Assembly (NCBI GenBank): GCA_013361095.1
Contig: JAATWA010000001.1
Coordinates: forward strand, 2,024,501 to 2,088,500
Source of the DNA: Pseudanabaena biceps
GTDB taxonomy: Bacteria > Cyanobacteriota > Cyanobacteriia > Pseudanabaenales > Pseudanabaenaceae
Direction: 5' to 3'
Length of the DNA: 64,000 nucleotides
Positions 33,796 to 41,869 of this stretch are shown in pieces. Every line of letters starts with the position of its first letter. The stretch's first letter is position 1. The translations under genes were made by a program, and so were the position numbers. The notes under the pieces were generated by a model that did not search any database, had not been told where the DNA came from, and saw only the letters and a program-made list of their open reading frames with translations.

Positions 33796-35091
33796 CAGGG
33801 TGGTTTCATTTTCGGAAAGGCAAACAGGAAGGAAGTTACAGAAAAATTAGAGGGAGAAAAATCAGTAAGAATAAGAACAAGAGAGAATATCAAAAACTTG
33901 GTGAACTTGATTAGCGAGAACACGTTGCCCCTGAGGAATCGTGCGATAACCAAGACGGCGGACAGTAGTCATGATAAAGCAGTGAATAATAGCCCAAATA
34001 GTAGGAGCATTGCCGCCACGTCGTAAGCCAGTATCCTCTTGAAAAAGGACATCACGCACCCAATGCAAGCGATTTTCAATACCCCAGTGTAGGCGAATCG
34101 GGTCCAGAAACTGAGCCGCATTAAGAGCCAAATCAGAAATATAACCAAGGGACTCGAAAAAGGGCTTATCATCACGCCAGCCCTCGCGTTCGACATAAAT
34201 CAAAGACTGTAGAGACGACCAATGTTTGCGTAAGTGAAGTGGAGCAGGATAGACCCAAACACGACGACGCACTTGCCGACCATGAGATTTGTCAAACTCT
34301 TCGGCATAACTAAGAGCGACCGTGTTTTGATGTAAGTGATCCAAAGCCTTGACCAGATTGGGTTGATTATTTTTGAGGGCAATCAAATAATGCTGTTCCT
34401 GCTCAGCAATTAATTTCACCGTATCTTTTTGGCAATGTAAGGCATCCATTGTGAAAGAGGCTGGTTGTCCTTGTAAGGAAGTAATCACTTGTTTAACTAC
34501 TTCGATTTCGCTGATTTGCTTATTTTCAGATACAGCAAGGGCAATTACTTCTCCTGTTTCGTGGGTAAAGGCTGACACGGTACTGGTAAAGTTTTGCTTA
34601 GAATCGGTCTGATTGGTGACCGTACATTTGATGCTTTTACCGTCCATCGCTAGCCATTGCCCTGATTCTCCTGTATGACTATTTCGACACCACTCGTTAA
34701 ATAGTTTGACTACTGACTCGATTTCTACCCCTTGAATGACACGGCGAAAGGTGGAGTATGAGGGGATTTGGCTCTCTGGTGCTAGCTCTAGCATTGTTTG
34801 TAGCGTTTGCCAATGTTTCTCACAGAAATCTGCTAATGGGCGATATCCGTGATAATTACACAATACTCCCAGCAAGGTTAAGCACATTACTAGCCACAAG
34901 GGATGGCGCTTACCTTTACTTTTTCGAGGGTCTGGGATCTGCTTTAATTGTTCTATAAAGTTCATGGTCTGGTTTTGCTTTTTGCTTAGCTTCTACCAGA
35001 CCATTTTTTACTGTTTTGGCTTCTTCTCCTAACTCTTGCTCTTTTCTGTACTCTTTACACGATAGCCCTTTCCGAAAATGAAACCACCCTG
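33796..35091. mobile_element. ISAs1-type insertion sequence, intact
   Basis: The 1296-bp element has perfect 25-bp terminal inverted repeats starting CAGGGTGGTTTCATTTTCGG (33796-33820 and 35067-35091). It encodes one full-length transposase on the minus strand. It is inserted inside a CCTCACCCC-type intergenic repeat and is flanked by a 19-bp direct repeat, cttctcccgcaggagaagg, at 33777-33795 and 35092-35110. The perfect ends suggest a recent, possibly active copy. Confidence 0.93.
33862..34965 (-). CDS. ISAs1-family DDE transposase
   Basis: The 367-residue transposase has the N-terminal domain of the ISAs1 group (FIEQLKQIPDPRKSKGKRHP, LGVLCNYHGYRPLADFCEKH) and a DDE catalytic domain: Asp in LAMDGKSIKCT, Asp in FTMDALHCQKDT and Glu in HWGIENRLHWVRDVLFQEDT. 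No frameshift or stop is seen, so it is likely functional. Confidence 0.95.
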   Translation of the reverse strand: MNFIEQLKQIPDPRKSKGKRHPLWLVMCLTLLGVLCNYHGYRPLADFCEKHWQTLQTMLELAPESQIPSYSTFRRVIQGVEIESVVKLFNEWCRNSHTGESGQWLAMDGKSIKCTVTNQTDSKQNFTSTVSAFTHETGEVIALAVSENKQISEIEVVKQVITSLQGQPASFTMDALHCQKDTVKLIAEQEQHYLIALKNNQPNLVKALDHLHQNTVALSYAEEFDKSHGRQVRRRVWVYPAPLHLRKHWSSLQSLIYVEREGWRDDKPFFESLGYISDLALNAAQFLDPIRLHWGIENRLHWVRDVLFQEDTGLRRGGNAPTIWAIIHCFIMTTVRRLGYRTIPQGQRVLANQVHQVFDILSCSYSY

Positions 35092-35164
35092 CTTCTCCCG
35101 CAGGAGAAGGGGAGAAATATTAGATTTCTTGTTCCCCTCTCCTGCGGGAGAGGGGCTAGGGGTG
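35092..35164. repeat. right part of the interrupted CCTCACCCC-type repeat
   Basis: It starts with the 19-bp duplicate and contains a second hairpin, cccctctcctgcgggagagggg, then ctaggggtgaggg, matching the intact copy at 50963-51055. Confidence 0.8.
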
Positions 35165-35215
35165 AGGGCTTAGCGCTTTAGTGCGTCAAGTATATTAACG
35201 CCTTTCTTTTGAGTT

Positions 35216-35539
35216 TTATAGATACTTATCTAATGTTTTACTGAACTCTTCATAGGTCTTGACTCCGATCATGCTCTCGACCAACTCTCCCTGCTTAAAA
35301 AACAAAACCGCAGGAATACTCTTTAACCCAAACTCTTTAGCTAATGGCTTGTTGCTATCAATATCTAGTTTGGCGACTGTAGCGCGATCGCAATAGTTCT
35401 CTGCTAGTTGATCAATAAACGGAGCAATTACTTTGCAAGGACCACACCAAGTTGCGGTGCAATCTACGACTAGTAAGGGGGTCTTTGCCCGCAGAGCTTC
35501 AAATTCAGTTTGATCTTGAATAAAAGTAGCTGTACTCAT
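35216..35539 (-). CDS. trxA: thioredoxin
   Basis: The 107-residue protein is a standard thioredoxin with active site WCGPCK in TATWCGPCKVIAPF, the cis-Pro in KSIPAVLFFKQG and no signal peptide. It reduces disulfides of cytoplasmic targets, in cyanobacteria including light-regulated enzymes. It is likely one of several thioredoxins. Transcribed alone. Confidence 0.95.
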   Translation of the reverse strand: MSTATFIQDQTEFEALRAKTPLLVVDCTATWCGPCKVIAPFIDQLAENYCDRATVAKLDIDSNKPLAKEFGLKSIPAVLFFKQGELVESMIGVKTYEEFSKTLDKYL

Positions 35540-35604
35540 AATTTATGGGTTTTTATTAGTTTTTATTATTAAATAGTCCAAGTCCACAAAAAACGTAGCA
35601 AACT

Positions 35605-35649
35605 AAAACCAAAGAGAGAGTTTGCGCCGCAAACTCTCTCTTTGGTTTT
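35605..35649. repeat. GC-apex hairpin repeat
   Basis: aaaaccaaagagagagtttg plus c pairs perfectly around gcc; outer box AAAACCAA. Confidence 0.88.
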
Positions 35650-35781
35650 GGCTTGGTTCTAATATTTAGGGGCTTATCAAAATTAAGACAGACAGCCATT
35701 GTGTCAGAGATTTGACAAAACTCCAAAAGCGAATTGCTAGGCACAGATAAATGTATAGCTGTCGCTAGGACACAAACCCAA

Positions 35782-35818
35782 GAATTGAACGGCGGCGCTT
35801 TGCGCCGCCGTTCAATTC
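35782..35818. repeat. GC-apex hairpin repeat
   Basis: gaattgaacggcggcg / cgccgccgttcaattc around ctttg. Confidence 0.88.
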
Positions 35819-35892
35819 CTTATCTATTTAGCAAATTTCCCGCTATTGAATTGCTAAACTAAAAATTTCATTTATAAACTAGAGCAGAACAA

Positions 35893-36300
35893 ATGAGTTA
35901 TTGGTTACTCAAAAGCGAACCCGATGTATATTCCTACACTGATCTAGAGCGCGATCGCCAAACTATTTGGGATGGCGTGAATAACAATTTGGCTCTTAAA
36001 CATATTCGGACGATGCAACCCACCGATCTTGCCTTGATCTATCACACTGGTGATGAGCGTCGTGCTATGGGTGTGGCTGAGGTGATTAGCTTCCCCTATG
36101 TCGATCCCAAGTTAGGTGATCCTAAAAGAGCAGTGGTTGATGTTAAGGCAGTGCGATCGCTACCGCAACCTGTGACACTTGCCCAGATCAAGCAAGATCC
36201 CGATTTTGAAGGCTTTGACTTAATTCGCATCAGTCGCCTCTCGGTTGTGCCAGTGTCTGCCGCCCATTGGCAAAAAATCTTAAATCTTTCAGGGTTATAA
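35893..36300 (+). CDS. EVE-domain protein
   Basis: The 135-residue protein is a stand-alone EVE domain, related to PUA folds and YTH domains: it starts SYWLLKSEPDVYSYTDLERD, then WDGVNNNLALKHIRTM and DLALIYHTGDERRAMGVAEV. EVE proteins are thought to bind modified bases in DNA or RNA; no enzyme activity is known. It is followed at once by a perfect 28-bp hairpin and then the Ycf46-type gene. Confidence 0.92.
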   Translation: MSYWLLKSEPDVYSYTDLERDRQTIWDGVNNNLALKHIRTMQPTDLALIYHTGDERRAMGVAEVISFPYVDPKLGDPKRAVVDVKAVRSLPQPVTLAQIKQDPDFEGFDLIRISRLSVVPVSAAHWQKILNLSGL

Positions 36301-36302
36301 AT

Positions 36303-36361
36303 GCAAACCCGCTGAAGCTAATTCTCCCGCAAAGCGGGAGAATTAGCTTCAGCGGGTTTGC
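36303..36361 (+). repeat. GC-apex hairpin repeat
   Basis: gcaaacccgctgaagctaat plus tctcccgc pairs perfectly around aaa (apex gc-aaa-gc), two bases after the EVE gene stop. Confidence 0.9.
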
Positions 36362-36393
36362 TAGGCGTTGTGTTTGCTTATTTTTGGGTTTTG

Positions 36394-36399
36394 CTATAC
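36394..36399 (+). promoter_or_regulatory. possible -10 box before the Ycf46-type gene
   Basis: tatact preceded by tgc (extended -10 like) lies eight bases before the first ATG at 36407 and 32 before the ATG at 36431, which would place transcription start near the first ATG and favours the second as start codon. A clear -35 is not seen. Confidence 0.35.
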
Positions 36400-36430
36400 T
36401 GCGTTTATGTCGTCAGTAGATCGAAACACC

Positions 36431-38008
36431 ATGACCAACAAAAGCAAGATTAATCAAGCTTTGATAGAACAATTCGATCTATTGCTACGCGCCAAATATC
36501 CTTTAATTTATGTGGTGACTGCTGAAGAAGAACCCGTTGAAGATCTATTGATCGAGGTAGCGCAAAGAGGCGATCGCAGGATTTTATTTTGGGATATTGC
36601 GCGGGGCTGGAGTGACAACGGCAGCGATAAAACTTCAGTAATGGCGGCGCTGTCGCGGATTGCTCAACGGGACAAAGCCAATAATGACAGCGATAACGTT
36701 ATCTATATATTGCGAGATCTCCATCCGATCTTAAAATATCCCCACCACGATCGCCACATTGCGATTATTCGGGAGCTAAAAAATCTTGCTCAAGATCTCA
36801 AACGCGATCGCCGCACAATTATTTTTATCAGCCATGTGTTAGAAGTTCCGCCCGAACTTACCGAAGAAATTACGGCGATTGACTTCCCATTGCCCGACAT
36901 CATTGAAATCAGCCATCTGATTAAGCAAAAAATTTCGCCACAAAAGATCAATCTTTCTAATCTGGCGTGGGAGCAACTGGTCAAAGCCTGTCAAGGGCTA
37001 AGCCGTACCCGCATTCAAAGAGTATTAGCTAAGGCGATCGCCGCCAAAGAACAGGTCAATGACTCCGATATCGATGTGATTCTGGCAGAAAAGCAGCAGG
37101 CGATCAGACAGACAGGCATCTTAGAATTTTTTACAGGCAATGAATCTCTTAAAAATGTGGGGGGCTTAGATAACCTCAAGCAATGGGTACGCATCCGCCG
37201 CGATGCCTTTACCGAAGAAGCTAAACGTTACGGCATTCCTACCCCAAAAGGTGTGCTATTGGTGGGCATCCAAGGCACAGGTAAGTCCCTATCAGCTAAA
37301 ACGATCGCTAATGAATGGCGCTTACCGCTATTACGTCTGGATATTGGGCGGCTATTTGGTAGCTATGTGGGTGAAAGTGAGAGCCGAATGCGGCAAATGA
37401 TTCAACTCGCCGAAGCTACGGCTCCCTGTGTGCTGTGGATCGATGAAATTGACAAGGCGTTTGGAAATACCAATGGTGATGGTGACTCTGGCGCAAGTCG
37501 GCGGGTTCTTGGCACATTGATCACTTGGATGCAGGAAAAGATTTCGCCTGTATTTATTGTGGCAACTGCTAATAATGTGCGAATTTTGCCTGCGGAATTA
37601 TTGCGAAAAGGCAGATTTGACGAAATTTTCTTTTTAAATTTGCCCACCGAATCCGAACGTCAAGAAATTTTTAAAGTACATTTACAGAAATTGCGTCCCA
37701 GCCGTTTGCGAGATTTTGACCTTGCCTTGCTAGCCCGTCATACCAAAAACTTTAGCGGTGCAGAAATCGAACAGGTAATTATTGATGGTATCCATCGCGC
37801 CTTTGGTCGAGGCAGTTCTGGTAATCGCCAAGACTTCACCACCGAGGACATCATCAGCGCCATCGAAGAGACCGTGCCATTAGCCGCGATCGCGTCACAA
37901 CAGATCGAGTCGCTCAAGCAATGGGCTGCCGAGTCTGGCGCACGCACCGCCTCCAATGATGAGCAACTGTTACAAGAGTTGCGTAAATTTGCGCTTAAGC
38001 TAGATTAA
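36431..38008 (+). CDS. ycf46: Ycf46-like AAA ATPase
   Basis: The 525-residue protein has an N-terminal domain (about 1-215: LLLRAKYPLIYVVTAEEEPV, HPILKYPHHDRHI) and a C-terminal AAA+ ATPase: Walker A GIQGTGKSLSAK, Walker B VLWIDEIDKAF, sensor 1 ATANN and an Arg in RKGRFDE. This is the Ycf46 architecture of cyanobacteria and some plastids, reported to be linked with inorganic carbon use. An ATG at 36407 is an alternative start. Ycf35 follows after 62 bases and is probably in the same operon. Confidence 0.9.
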   Translation: MTNKSKINQALIEQFDLLLRAKYPLIYVVTAEEEPVEDLLIEVAQRGDRRILFWDIARGWSDNGSDKTSVMAALSRIAQRDKANNDSDNVIYILRDLHPILKYPHHDRHIAIIRELKNLAQDLKRDRRTIIFISHVLEVPPELTEEITAIDFPLPDIIEISHLIKQKISPQKINLSNLAWEQLVKACQGLSRTRIQRVLAKAIAAKEQVNDSDIDVILAEKQQAIRQTGILEFFTGNESLKNVGGLDNLKQWVRIRRDAFTEEAKRYGIPTPKGVLLVGIQGTGKSLSAKTIANEWRLPLLRLDIGRLFGSYVGESESRMRQMIQLAEATAPCVLWIDEIDKAFGNTNGDGDSGASRRVLGTLITWMQEKISPVFIVATANNVRILPAELLRKGRFDEIFFLNLPTESERQEIFKVHLQKLRPSRLRDFDLALLARHTKNFSGAEIEQVIIDGIHRAFGRGSSGNRQDFTTEDIISAIEETVPLAAIASQQIESLKQWAAESGARTASNDEQLLQELRKFALKLD

Positions 38009-38070
38009 TAAGCTGATTCGCAAGAGAATCAGCTTCGCTACTTATATCAACCTAAAAAGAGGCTGCCACC

Positions 38071-38445
38071 ATGTCTCACTTCACCACGATCGCGATCGAA
38101 ATCAAAAATGGCGACCTGCTCAAACAAGCAATCACATCTCTCGGTTATCCCGTCAAAGAAAATACCTTAGTGCGCGGATATCTAGGCAATACCACCAATG
38201 CTGAATATGTGATCTCCATGCCTAATGGCTATGATCTGGGATTTCGGAAAATTGGCGATCGCTACGAACTTGTTGCCGATATGTGGGGTGTGGCAATGAA
38301 TGTAGAAGAATTTGTGGGAGAAGTGAACCAGAAGTATGCGGCGAGTATGGTTTTACAAAGTGCAACTCAACAGGGCTTTGCGATCGAACAGCAGGAAGTA
38401 TTGGAGGATGGAACTGTACGAATCGTGGTGGGGCGCTGGGCTTGA
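38071..38445 (+). CDS. ycf35: Ycf35 (DUF1257) protein
   Basis: The 124-residue protein has the Ycf35 pattern: MSHFTTIAIEIKNGDLLKQA, SMPNGYDLGFRKIGDRYELV and AASMVLQSATQQGFAIEQQE. It is a conserved protein of cyanobacteria and red-lineage plastids with unknown function. Its position right after ycf46 hints at a shared role. aaagaggct precedes the ATG. Confidence 0.9.
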   Translation: MSHFTTIAIEIKNGDLLKQAITSLGYPVKENTLVRGYLGNTTNAEYVISMPNGYDLGFRKIGDRYELVADMWGVAMNVEEFVGEVNQKYAASMVLQSATQQGFAIEQQEVLEDGTVRIVVGRWA

Positions 38446-38456
38446 TAATTAAAAAA

Positions 38457-38645
38457 TTAAGCCTCTTCAGAATTGCGGAATAAAGTTAAAACTGGTATGC
38501 AAGCTCCAATACATGAAGCGATCGCGCCAACGCCAGAAAAAATATGTGGGGCTTGGGTATATTTAACTATCTCATCTGTGGCGAGAGGTAAGGTTACGAG
38601 CAGCATACACGACACACCTAAGCGCATTGCTAATTGATGGATCAT
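38457..38645 (-). CDS. possible small membrane protein
   Basis: The 62-residue frame encodes two hydrophobic segments (RLGVSCMLLVTLPLA and IFSGVGAIASCIGACIPVLT) and an acidic end (FRNSEEA). It fits a small two-helix membrane protein and is convergent with ycf35. No ribosome binding site is evident and no family is recognised, so support rests on composition alone. Confidence 0.5.
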   Translation of the reverse strand: MIHQLAMRLGVSCMLLVTLPLATDEIVKYTQAPHIFSGVGAIASCIGACIPVLTLFRNSEEA

Positions 38646-38748
38646 GATTTGTACTTGAATTCTATAAAAACACTAAGTAATTTACACTATGGGGTGCAGG
38701 GGGGATCGTCATCTACACATAGAGTGAGATACAGCGCTTTGCGCTTTC

Positions 38749-38807
38749 ATAAAACCTAAGAATTGGCTGGCGGCGCGGAGCGCCGCCAACCAATTCTTGG
38801 GTTTTAT
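38749..38807. repeat. GC-apex hairpin repeat
   Basis: ataaaacctaagaattgg-ggcggcg pairs around cggag with small mismatches (a G-T pair and ct/aa); outer ATAAAACC box is common to several copies. Confidence 0.85.
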
Positions 38808-38837
38808 GTCCTAGTACATCTTGCGCTAGCTATACAT

Positions 38838-38932
38838 ACTACCTTCCCAGTGAAAAATTTGACGTGGCGGCGCTTCGCGCCGCCACGCTAGTTCTGGGTT
38901 TTTAATGTCTATTTTGATAGTGGGAAGGGAGT
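38838..38932. mobile_element. MITE-like 95-bp element, copy B
   Basis: Starts actaccttcccagtgaaaaa and ends gatagtgggaagggagt, with the hairpin gacgtggcggcg/cgccgccacg and the same right half as copy C. Confidence 0.85.
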
Positions 38933-38966
38933 AGCAATGAAAGAGTTGTTTAGGACAAAGAACCCA

Positions 38967-39004
38967 AAATATAAGTGGTGGCGCTTCGCACCACTTATAT
39001 TTTT
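38967..39004 (-). terminator. hairpin at the EAL gene stop
   Basis: aaaatataagtggt / accacttatatttt around ggcgcttcgc; overlaps the minus-strand stop codon. Confidence 0.6.
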
Positions 39005-39761
39005 ATAAATTATTGATGGTGGCAAGTTCTTGGAACTTGGGTTTAGCAAAGTAAAATCCCTGAAATAGTTCAATCCCTAGTGACTGCAAAAACTGCAATT
39101 CCGTATAGGTTTCCACACCTTCGGCAACTACCTTAATATCCAATTCATTACAGACTTGGACGATTCCCCTCACAATAGCCCTACGGCTTTTATTTTGATC
39201 AATATCTCTGATCAAACCCATATCTAATTTGACGATATCTGTCTGAATATCAGCTAATAAATTTAGCCCTGAATAACCCGCTCCAAAATCATCGATCGCC
39301 GTCAAAAATCCTCTTTGTCGATAGTATTGAATAATCTCTCGCAAATGATCGCGATCTTCTATCTGCTCTCCCTCCGTGATTTCAAAAATAATTCGATCAA
39401 TCGGAAATCCAAATATTTCCGCAGCCTCAATGGTGTTGCGAATACACAACTCTGGATTATAAACAGCATTAGGAAGAAAATTAATGCTGATGTAAGACCT
39501 TATATCTAGTTTTGCGCCCAGTTGCACAGCTTTAACCCGACAGGCTTGATCAAAGCGATATCTGTTTTCATCATTGATGCGCCCCAATATCTCGAAGGCA
39601 GGCTCTTGTGCCATTCCTCTGATCAGGGCTTCTTGAGCAAATACTTCCCTAGTGCGCGTATTGACAATAGGCTGAAATGCCATTGTGAATTCAAAATCTA
39701 ACCCCGCCCCTTTGGTGCATTCCGCACAGCCGATCTTTTGAAAGTCTTGAGATGTACTCAT
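39003..39761 (-). CDS. EAL-domain protein (c-di-GMP phosphodiesterase)
   Basis: The 252-residue protein is a stand-alone EAL domain preceded by a short N-terminus with two Cys (GCAECTKG). Catalytic residues are present: Glu in QEALIRG, Asn in SINFLP, Glu in FEITEGE, the Asp pair in IDDFGAGYSG, Lys in VKLDMGLI and Glu in VAEGVET. It should hydrolyse c-di-GMP. The first part resembles the EAL modules that pair with BLUF domains, but no BLUF part is present. The Cys pair might sense redox or a metal; this is speculation. Confidence 0.92.
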   Translation of the reverse strand: MSTSQDFQKIGCAECTKGAGLDFEFTMAFQPIVNTRTREVFAQEALIRGMAQEPAFEILGRINDENRYRFDQACRVKAVQLGAKLDIRSYISINFLPNAVYNPELCIRNTIEAAEIFGFPIDRIIFEITEGEQIEDRDHLREIIQYYRQRGFLTAIDDFGAGYSGLNLLADIQTDIVKLDMGLIRDIDQNKSRRAIVRGIVQVCNELDIKVVAEGVETYTELQFLQSLGIELFQGFYFAKPKFQELATINNL

Positions 39762-39911
39762 GGTGAGTCACCTAGATATTTCCAAAATTTATTATTCATT
39801 ACGGTTTGAAGTTTAGATCTCATGACTAATATGATATTGAATTTTATGGACTTTCGGTAAACTCCTCAATACTTAGCAACAATTAGTTTGCATTACAACG
39901 TTTTGCGCTAC

Positions 39912-39968
39912 ATAAAACCCAAGAGGGAGTTGCGGCGCAAAGCGCCGCAACTCCCTCTTGGGTTTTAT
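39912..39968. repeat. GC-apex hairpin repeat
   Basis: ataaaacccaagagggagtt plus gcggcg pairs perfectly around caaag. Confidence 0.9.
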
Positions 39969-40119
39969 AGGAACTTGCCGAGATACCCCAAAGTCTAAAC
40001 CGATAGACAACTTATATCGCTTTGCATTTAAATCTAAGTCAAAAAACTCTTAAAAGTATCGTTTTGCAACGCCTTTAAAGAGTTTGATGAGATAGTGATT
40101 GCGGGGATTGAGTTTTATC

Positions 40120-40219
40120 AGTAGCTGGGCATAATAAAAAAATAGAGTCAAAAACTATGCTTCACGCACAGCGATCGCCACAGTTTTTGACGGTTTATAT
40201 TTAACTGCACCTAGCTACT
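40120..40219. mobile_element. AGTAGCTGRGCATAAT-type element
   Basis: Begins agtagctgggcataat and ends atttaactgcacctagctact, an imperfect inverted pair; the middle has gagtcaaaaact...agtttttgac as an inner stem around gcgatcgc. Confidence 0.65.
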
Positions 40220-40261
40220 CAGGCATTTGATATTACTGAAATTTATTCTTTTTGGGGACTT

Positions 40262-40810
40262 ATGAAATCAGTGATTTGTAATTTTTGCAGTGTTACTTTA
40301 TTGAGCATTGTGTCGGCGATCGCTTTAGCTCCACAGCCAACCTTGGCAAATGGACAAAAAGTGGAAATTATTCCGAATACCCAAAAAACTAGGATCAGTC
40401 AACTAACTAATCCAGTTAGCTTTGAATCTGAACTCTTAAGACTTACTAATCTAGAACGACGAAAAGTGGGCTTACCTGCACTCAGACTATCTTCGCAATT
40501 GGGAAAAGCCGCGCAACTCCATGCCGTTGATATGGCGAACAATAATTACTTTAGCCACACAGGGCGCAATGGATCTACAGTAGGCGATCGCACTAAATCT
40601 AGCGGCTACAAATTTAGAGCTGTGGGGGAAAACTTAGCGGCGGGGAAAGCGACACCTGAAGGTACGATTTTGCAATGGATGAATAGCTCTGGACATCGAG
40701 CTAATATTCTCAATAGCCAGTTTACGGAAATTGGTTTTGGTTATGCTAATGCACCAAGCTCGCGCTATCGCCATTATTGGGTACAGGTCTTTGGCAAGCC
40801 TCAACAATGA
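40262..40810 (+). CDS. secreted CAP-domain (SCP/PR-1) protein
   Basis: The 182-residue product has a signal peptide (about 1-29, ending PQPTLANG) and a CAP domain (about 52-180): LRLTNLERRKVGLPALRLSS, HAVDMANNNYFSHTGRNGST, VGENLAAGKATPEG, and HRANILNSQFTEIGFGY. These match bacterial CAP proteins such as YkwD. The two conserved His (HAVDMA and SGHRANIL) are present. Roles proposed include lipid binding or peptidase-like functions; unknown here. Periplasmic or secreted. Confidence 0.92.
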   Translation: MKSVICNFCSVTLLSIVSAIALAPQPTLANGQKVEIIPNTQKTRISQLTNPVSFESELLRLTNLERRKVGLPALRLSSQLGKAAQLHAVDMANNNYFSHTGRNGSTVGDRTKSSGYKFRAVGENLAAGKATPEGTILQWMNSSGHRANILNSQFTEIGFGYANAPSSRYRHYWVQVFGKPQQ

Positions 40811-40856
40811 TATGGGTTATTTCATCCAATAGCGATCGCTCTCCGTATTAGATGTA

Positions 40857-40907
40857 GTTATCGAGAATTGCTTCCCTGCCAAAGGCGGGGAAGCAATTCT
40901 CGATAAC
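40857..40907 (+). repeat. hairpin repeat
   Basis: gttatcgagaattgcttccc-gcc / ggcgggg-aagcaattctcgataac around aaa; nearly perfect. Confidence 0.85.
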
Positions 40908-40948
40908 TCGTAATGAGATTTAGATGTTTTCACGGAGAATCTATAAAT

Positions 40949-41635
40949 ATGTTTCAGCGAAATGTATACATATTGAGCGGTGTTGTCGGTAGCTTTGCGA
41001 TCGCATCTTTTTTTCTAAGTTCTCTTGATTCAGGAAGAACAATTAACGCTGCGTCTCAAGCATCAACACCTGCTGTTTTAACTCCTTCTACTCAGAAAGG
41101 AATGATGACAGCCGTATTTGCAGGAGGATGCTTTTGGGGAACGGAAGCCGTATTTGAACATCTTAAAGGAGTCTCTAATGTTGTTTCTGGTTATTCTGGT
41201 GGAAGCGCCCAAACAGCTAATTATGAGACTGTCAGTACTGGACAGACAAAACACGCTGAATCCATCATGATTACCTTCGATCCTTCTCAAATATCCTACG
41301 AGAAACTTCTGGAAGTCTACTTCTATGTAGCACATGATCCAACTCAGTTAAATCGACAAGGTCCTGATTACGGCACACAATACCGTTCGGCTATATTCTT
41401 TACTACTAGTCAGCAACAACAAGCTTCCAAAGCCTATATTGACCGACTTAATCAGACTAATAGGTTCTCTCAACCTGTGGTGACTCAATTAGTTCCCTTT
41501 GAGAGTTTTTATGCAGCAGAAGATTATCACCAAAACTTTATTGTTCGCAATCCCACCTATCCCTATGTTGTTGCCCATGACTTGCCAAAACTTGCCCAGT
41601 TGAAAAAGCAATTTGCTGAAATATACAAAAATTAA
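40949..41635 (+). CDS. msrA: membrane-anchored or secreted methionine sulfoxide reductase A
   Basis: The 228-residue enzyme reduces methionine-S-sulfoxide. The catalytic motif GCFWG lies in FAGGCFWGTEAVFEHL, with YSGGSAQTANYETVSTGQT and the DPTQLNRQGPDYGTQYRS signature. Unlike cytoplasmic MsrA it has an N-terminal hydrophobic helix (about 7-28, YILSGVVGSFAIASFFLSS) and a Ser/Thr linker, so it should be periplasmic or membrane-anchored. The ATG at 40949 has ggaga upstream and is preferred to an earlier in-frame start. Confidence 0.94.
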   Translation: MFQRNVYILSGVVGSFAIASFFLSSLDSGRTINAASQASTPAVLTPSTQKGMMTAVFAGGCFWGTEAVFEHLKGVSNVVSGYSGGSAQTANYETVSTGQTKHAESIMITFDPSQISYEKLLEVYFYVAHDPTQLNRQGPDYGTQYRSAIFFTTSQQQQASKAYIDRLNQTNRFSQPVVTQLVPFESFYAAEDYHQNFIVRNPTYPYVVAHDLPKLAQLKKQFAEIYKN

Positions 41636-41640
41636 ATTAT

Positions 41641-41689
41641 AAAAACCAACAGAGTTGCGGCACGAAGTGCCGCAACTCTCTTGGTTTTT
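41641..41689 (+). repeat. GC-apex hairpin repeat after msrA
   Basis: aaaaaccaac-agagttgcggc / gccgcaactct-cttggttttt around acgaagt; just after the msrA stop. Confidence 0.82.
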
Positions 41690-41710
41690 ATAGCTACAGT
41701 CTCTTGTCTT

Positions 41711-41814
41711 ACAGCAATTTCTGATCAAACGAACCACAAGAATTTTTTTGAAAGTGTTGCTTTGCAACACTTTCAAAAAAATTCTTGGTTCGGGTTTGAG
41801 CGCAAAGCGCTGTA
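41711..41814. mobile_element. element of the GATCAAACGAACC family, copy 2
   Basis: acagcaatttctgatcaaac ... gtttgagcgcaaagcgctgta; the ends acagc/gctgt are inverted. Central hairpin gaaccacaagaatttttttg... (41731-41791, apex gc-ttt-gc). Confidence 0.8.
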
Positions 41815-41834
41815 GGACAAATCAAAACCCAAAG

Positions 41835-41867
41835 ATTAATTGGCGGCGTGGAACGCCGCCAATTAAT
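41835..41867. repeat. GC-apex hairpin repeat
   Basis: attaattggcggcg / cgccgccaattaat around tggaa, ending three bases before the bolA stop. Confidence 0.85.
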
Positions 41868-41869
41868 AA

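Larger units (their letters stand above)
35540..35892. other. intergenic stretch with two hairpins
   Basis: The 353 bases between divergent trxA and the EVE gene contain hairpins at 35605-35649 and 35782-35818. No gene seen. Confidence 0.5.
38646..39002. other. intergenic stretch filled by repeats
   Basis: The 357 bases hold a hairpin (38749-38807), a 95-bp element (38838-38932) and a hairpin (38967-39004). No gene seen. Confidence 0.5.
39762..40261. other. 500-base stretch without a gene
   Basis: Between divergent genes. It holds a hairpin (39912-39968), a loose palindrome near 40047-40084 and an inverted-terminus element (40120-40219). No convincing gene. Confidence 0.5.

Noticed and set aside
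33585..34026. Several frames of 77-122 codons around the left end of the IS
   Set aside because: They mix the antisense of grxC, the hairpin terminator and IS end sequence; no coherent protein.
35556..35744. 62-codon minus-strand frame upstream of thioredoxin
   Set aside because: Its second half runs through a hairpin repeat and nothing supports translation.
39003..39761. EAL protein as the remnant of a BLUF-EAL photoreceptor
   Set aside because: The N-terminus is only about 25 residues and shows no BLUF sequence, and no broken BLUF frame lies upstream.
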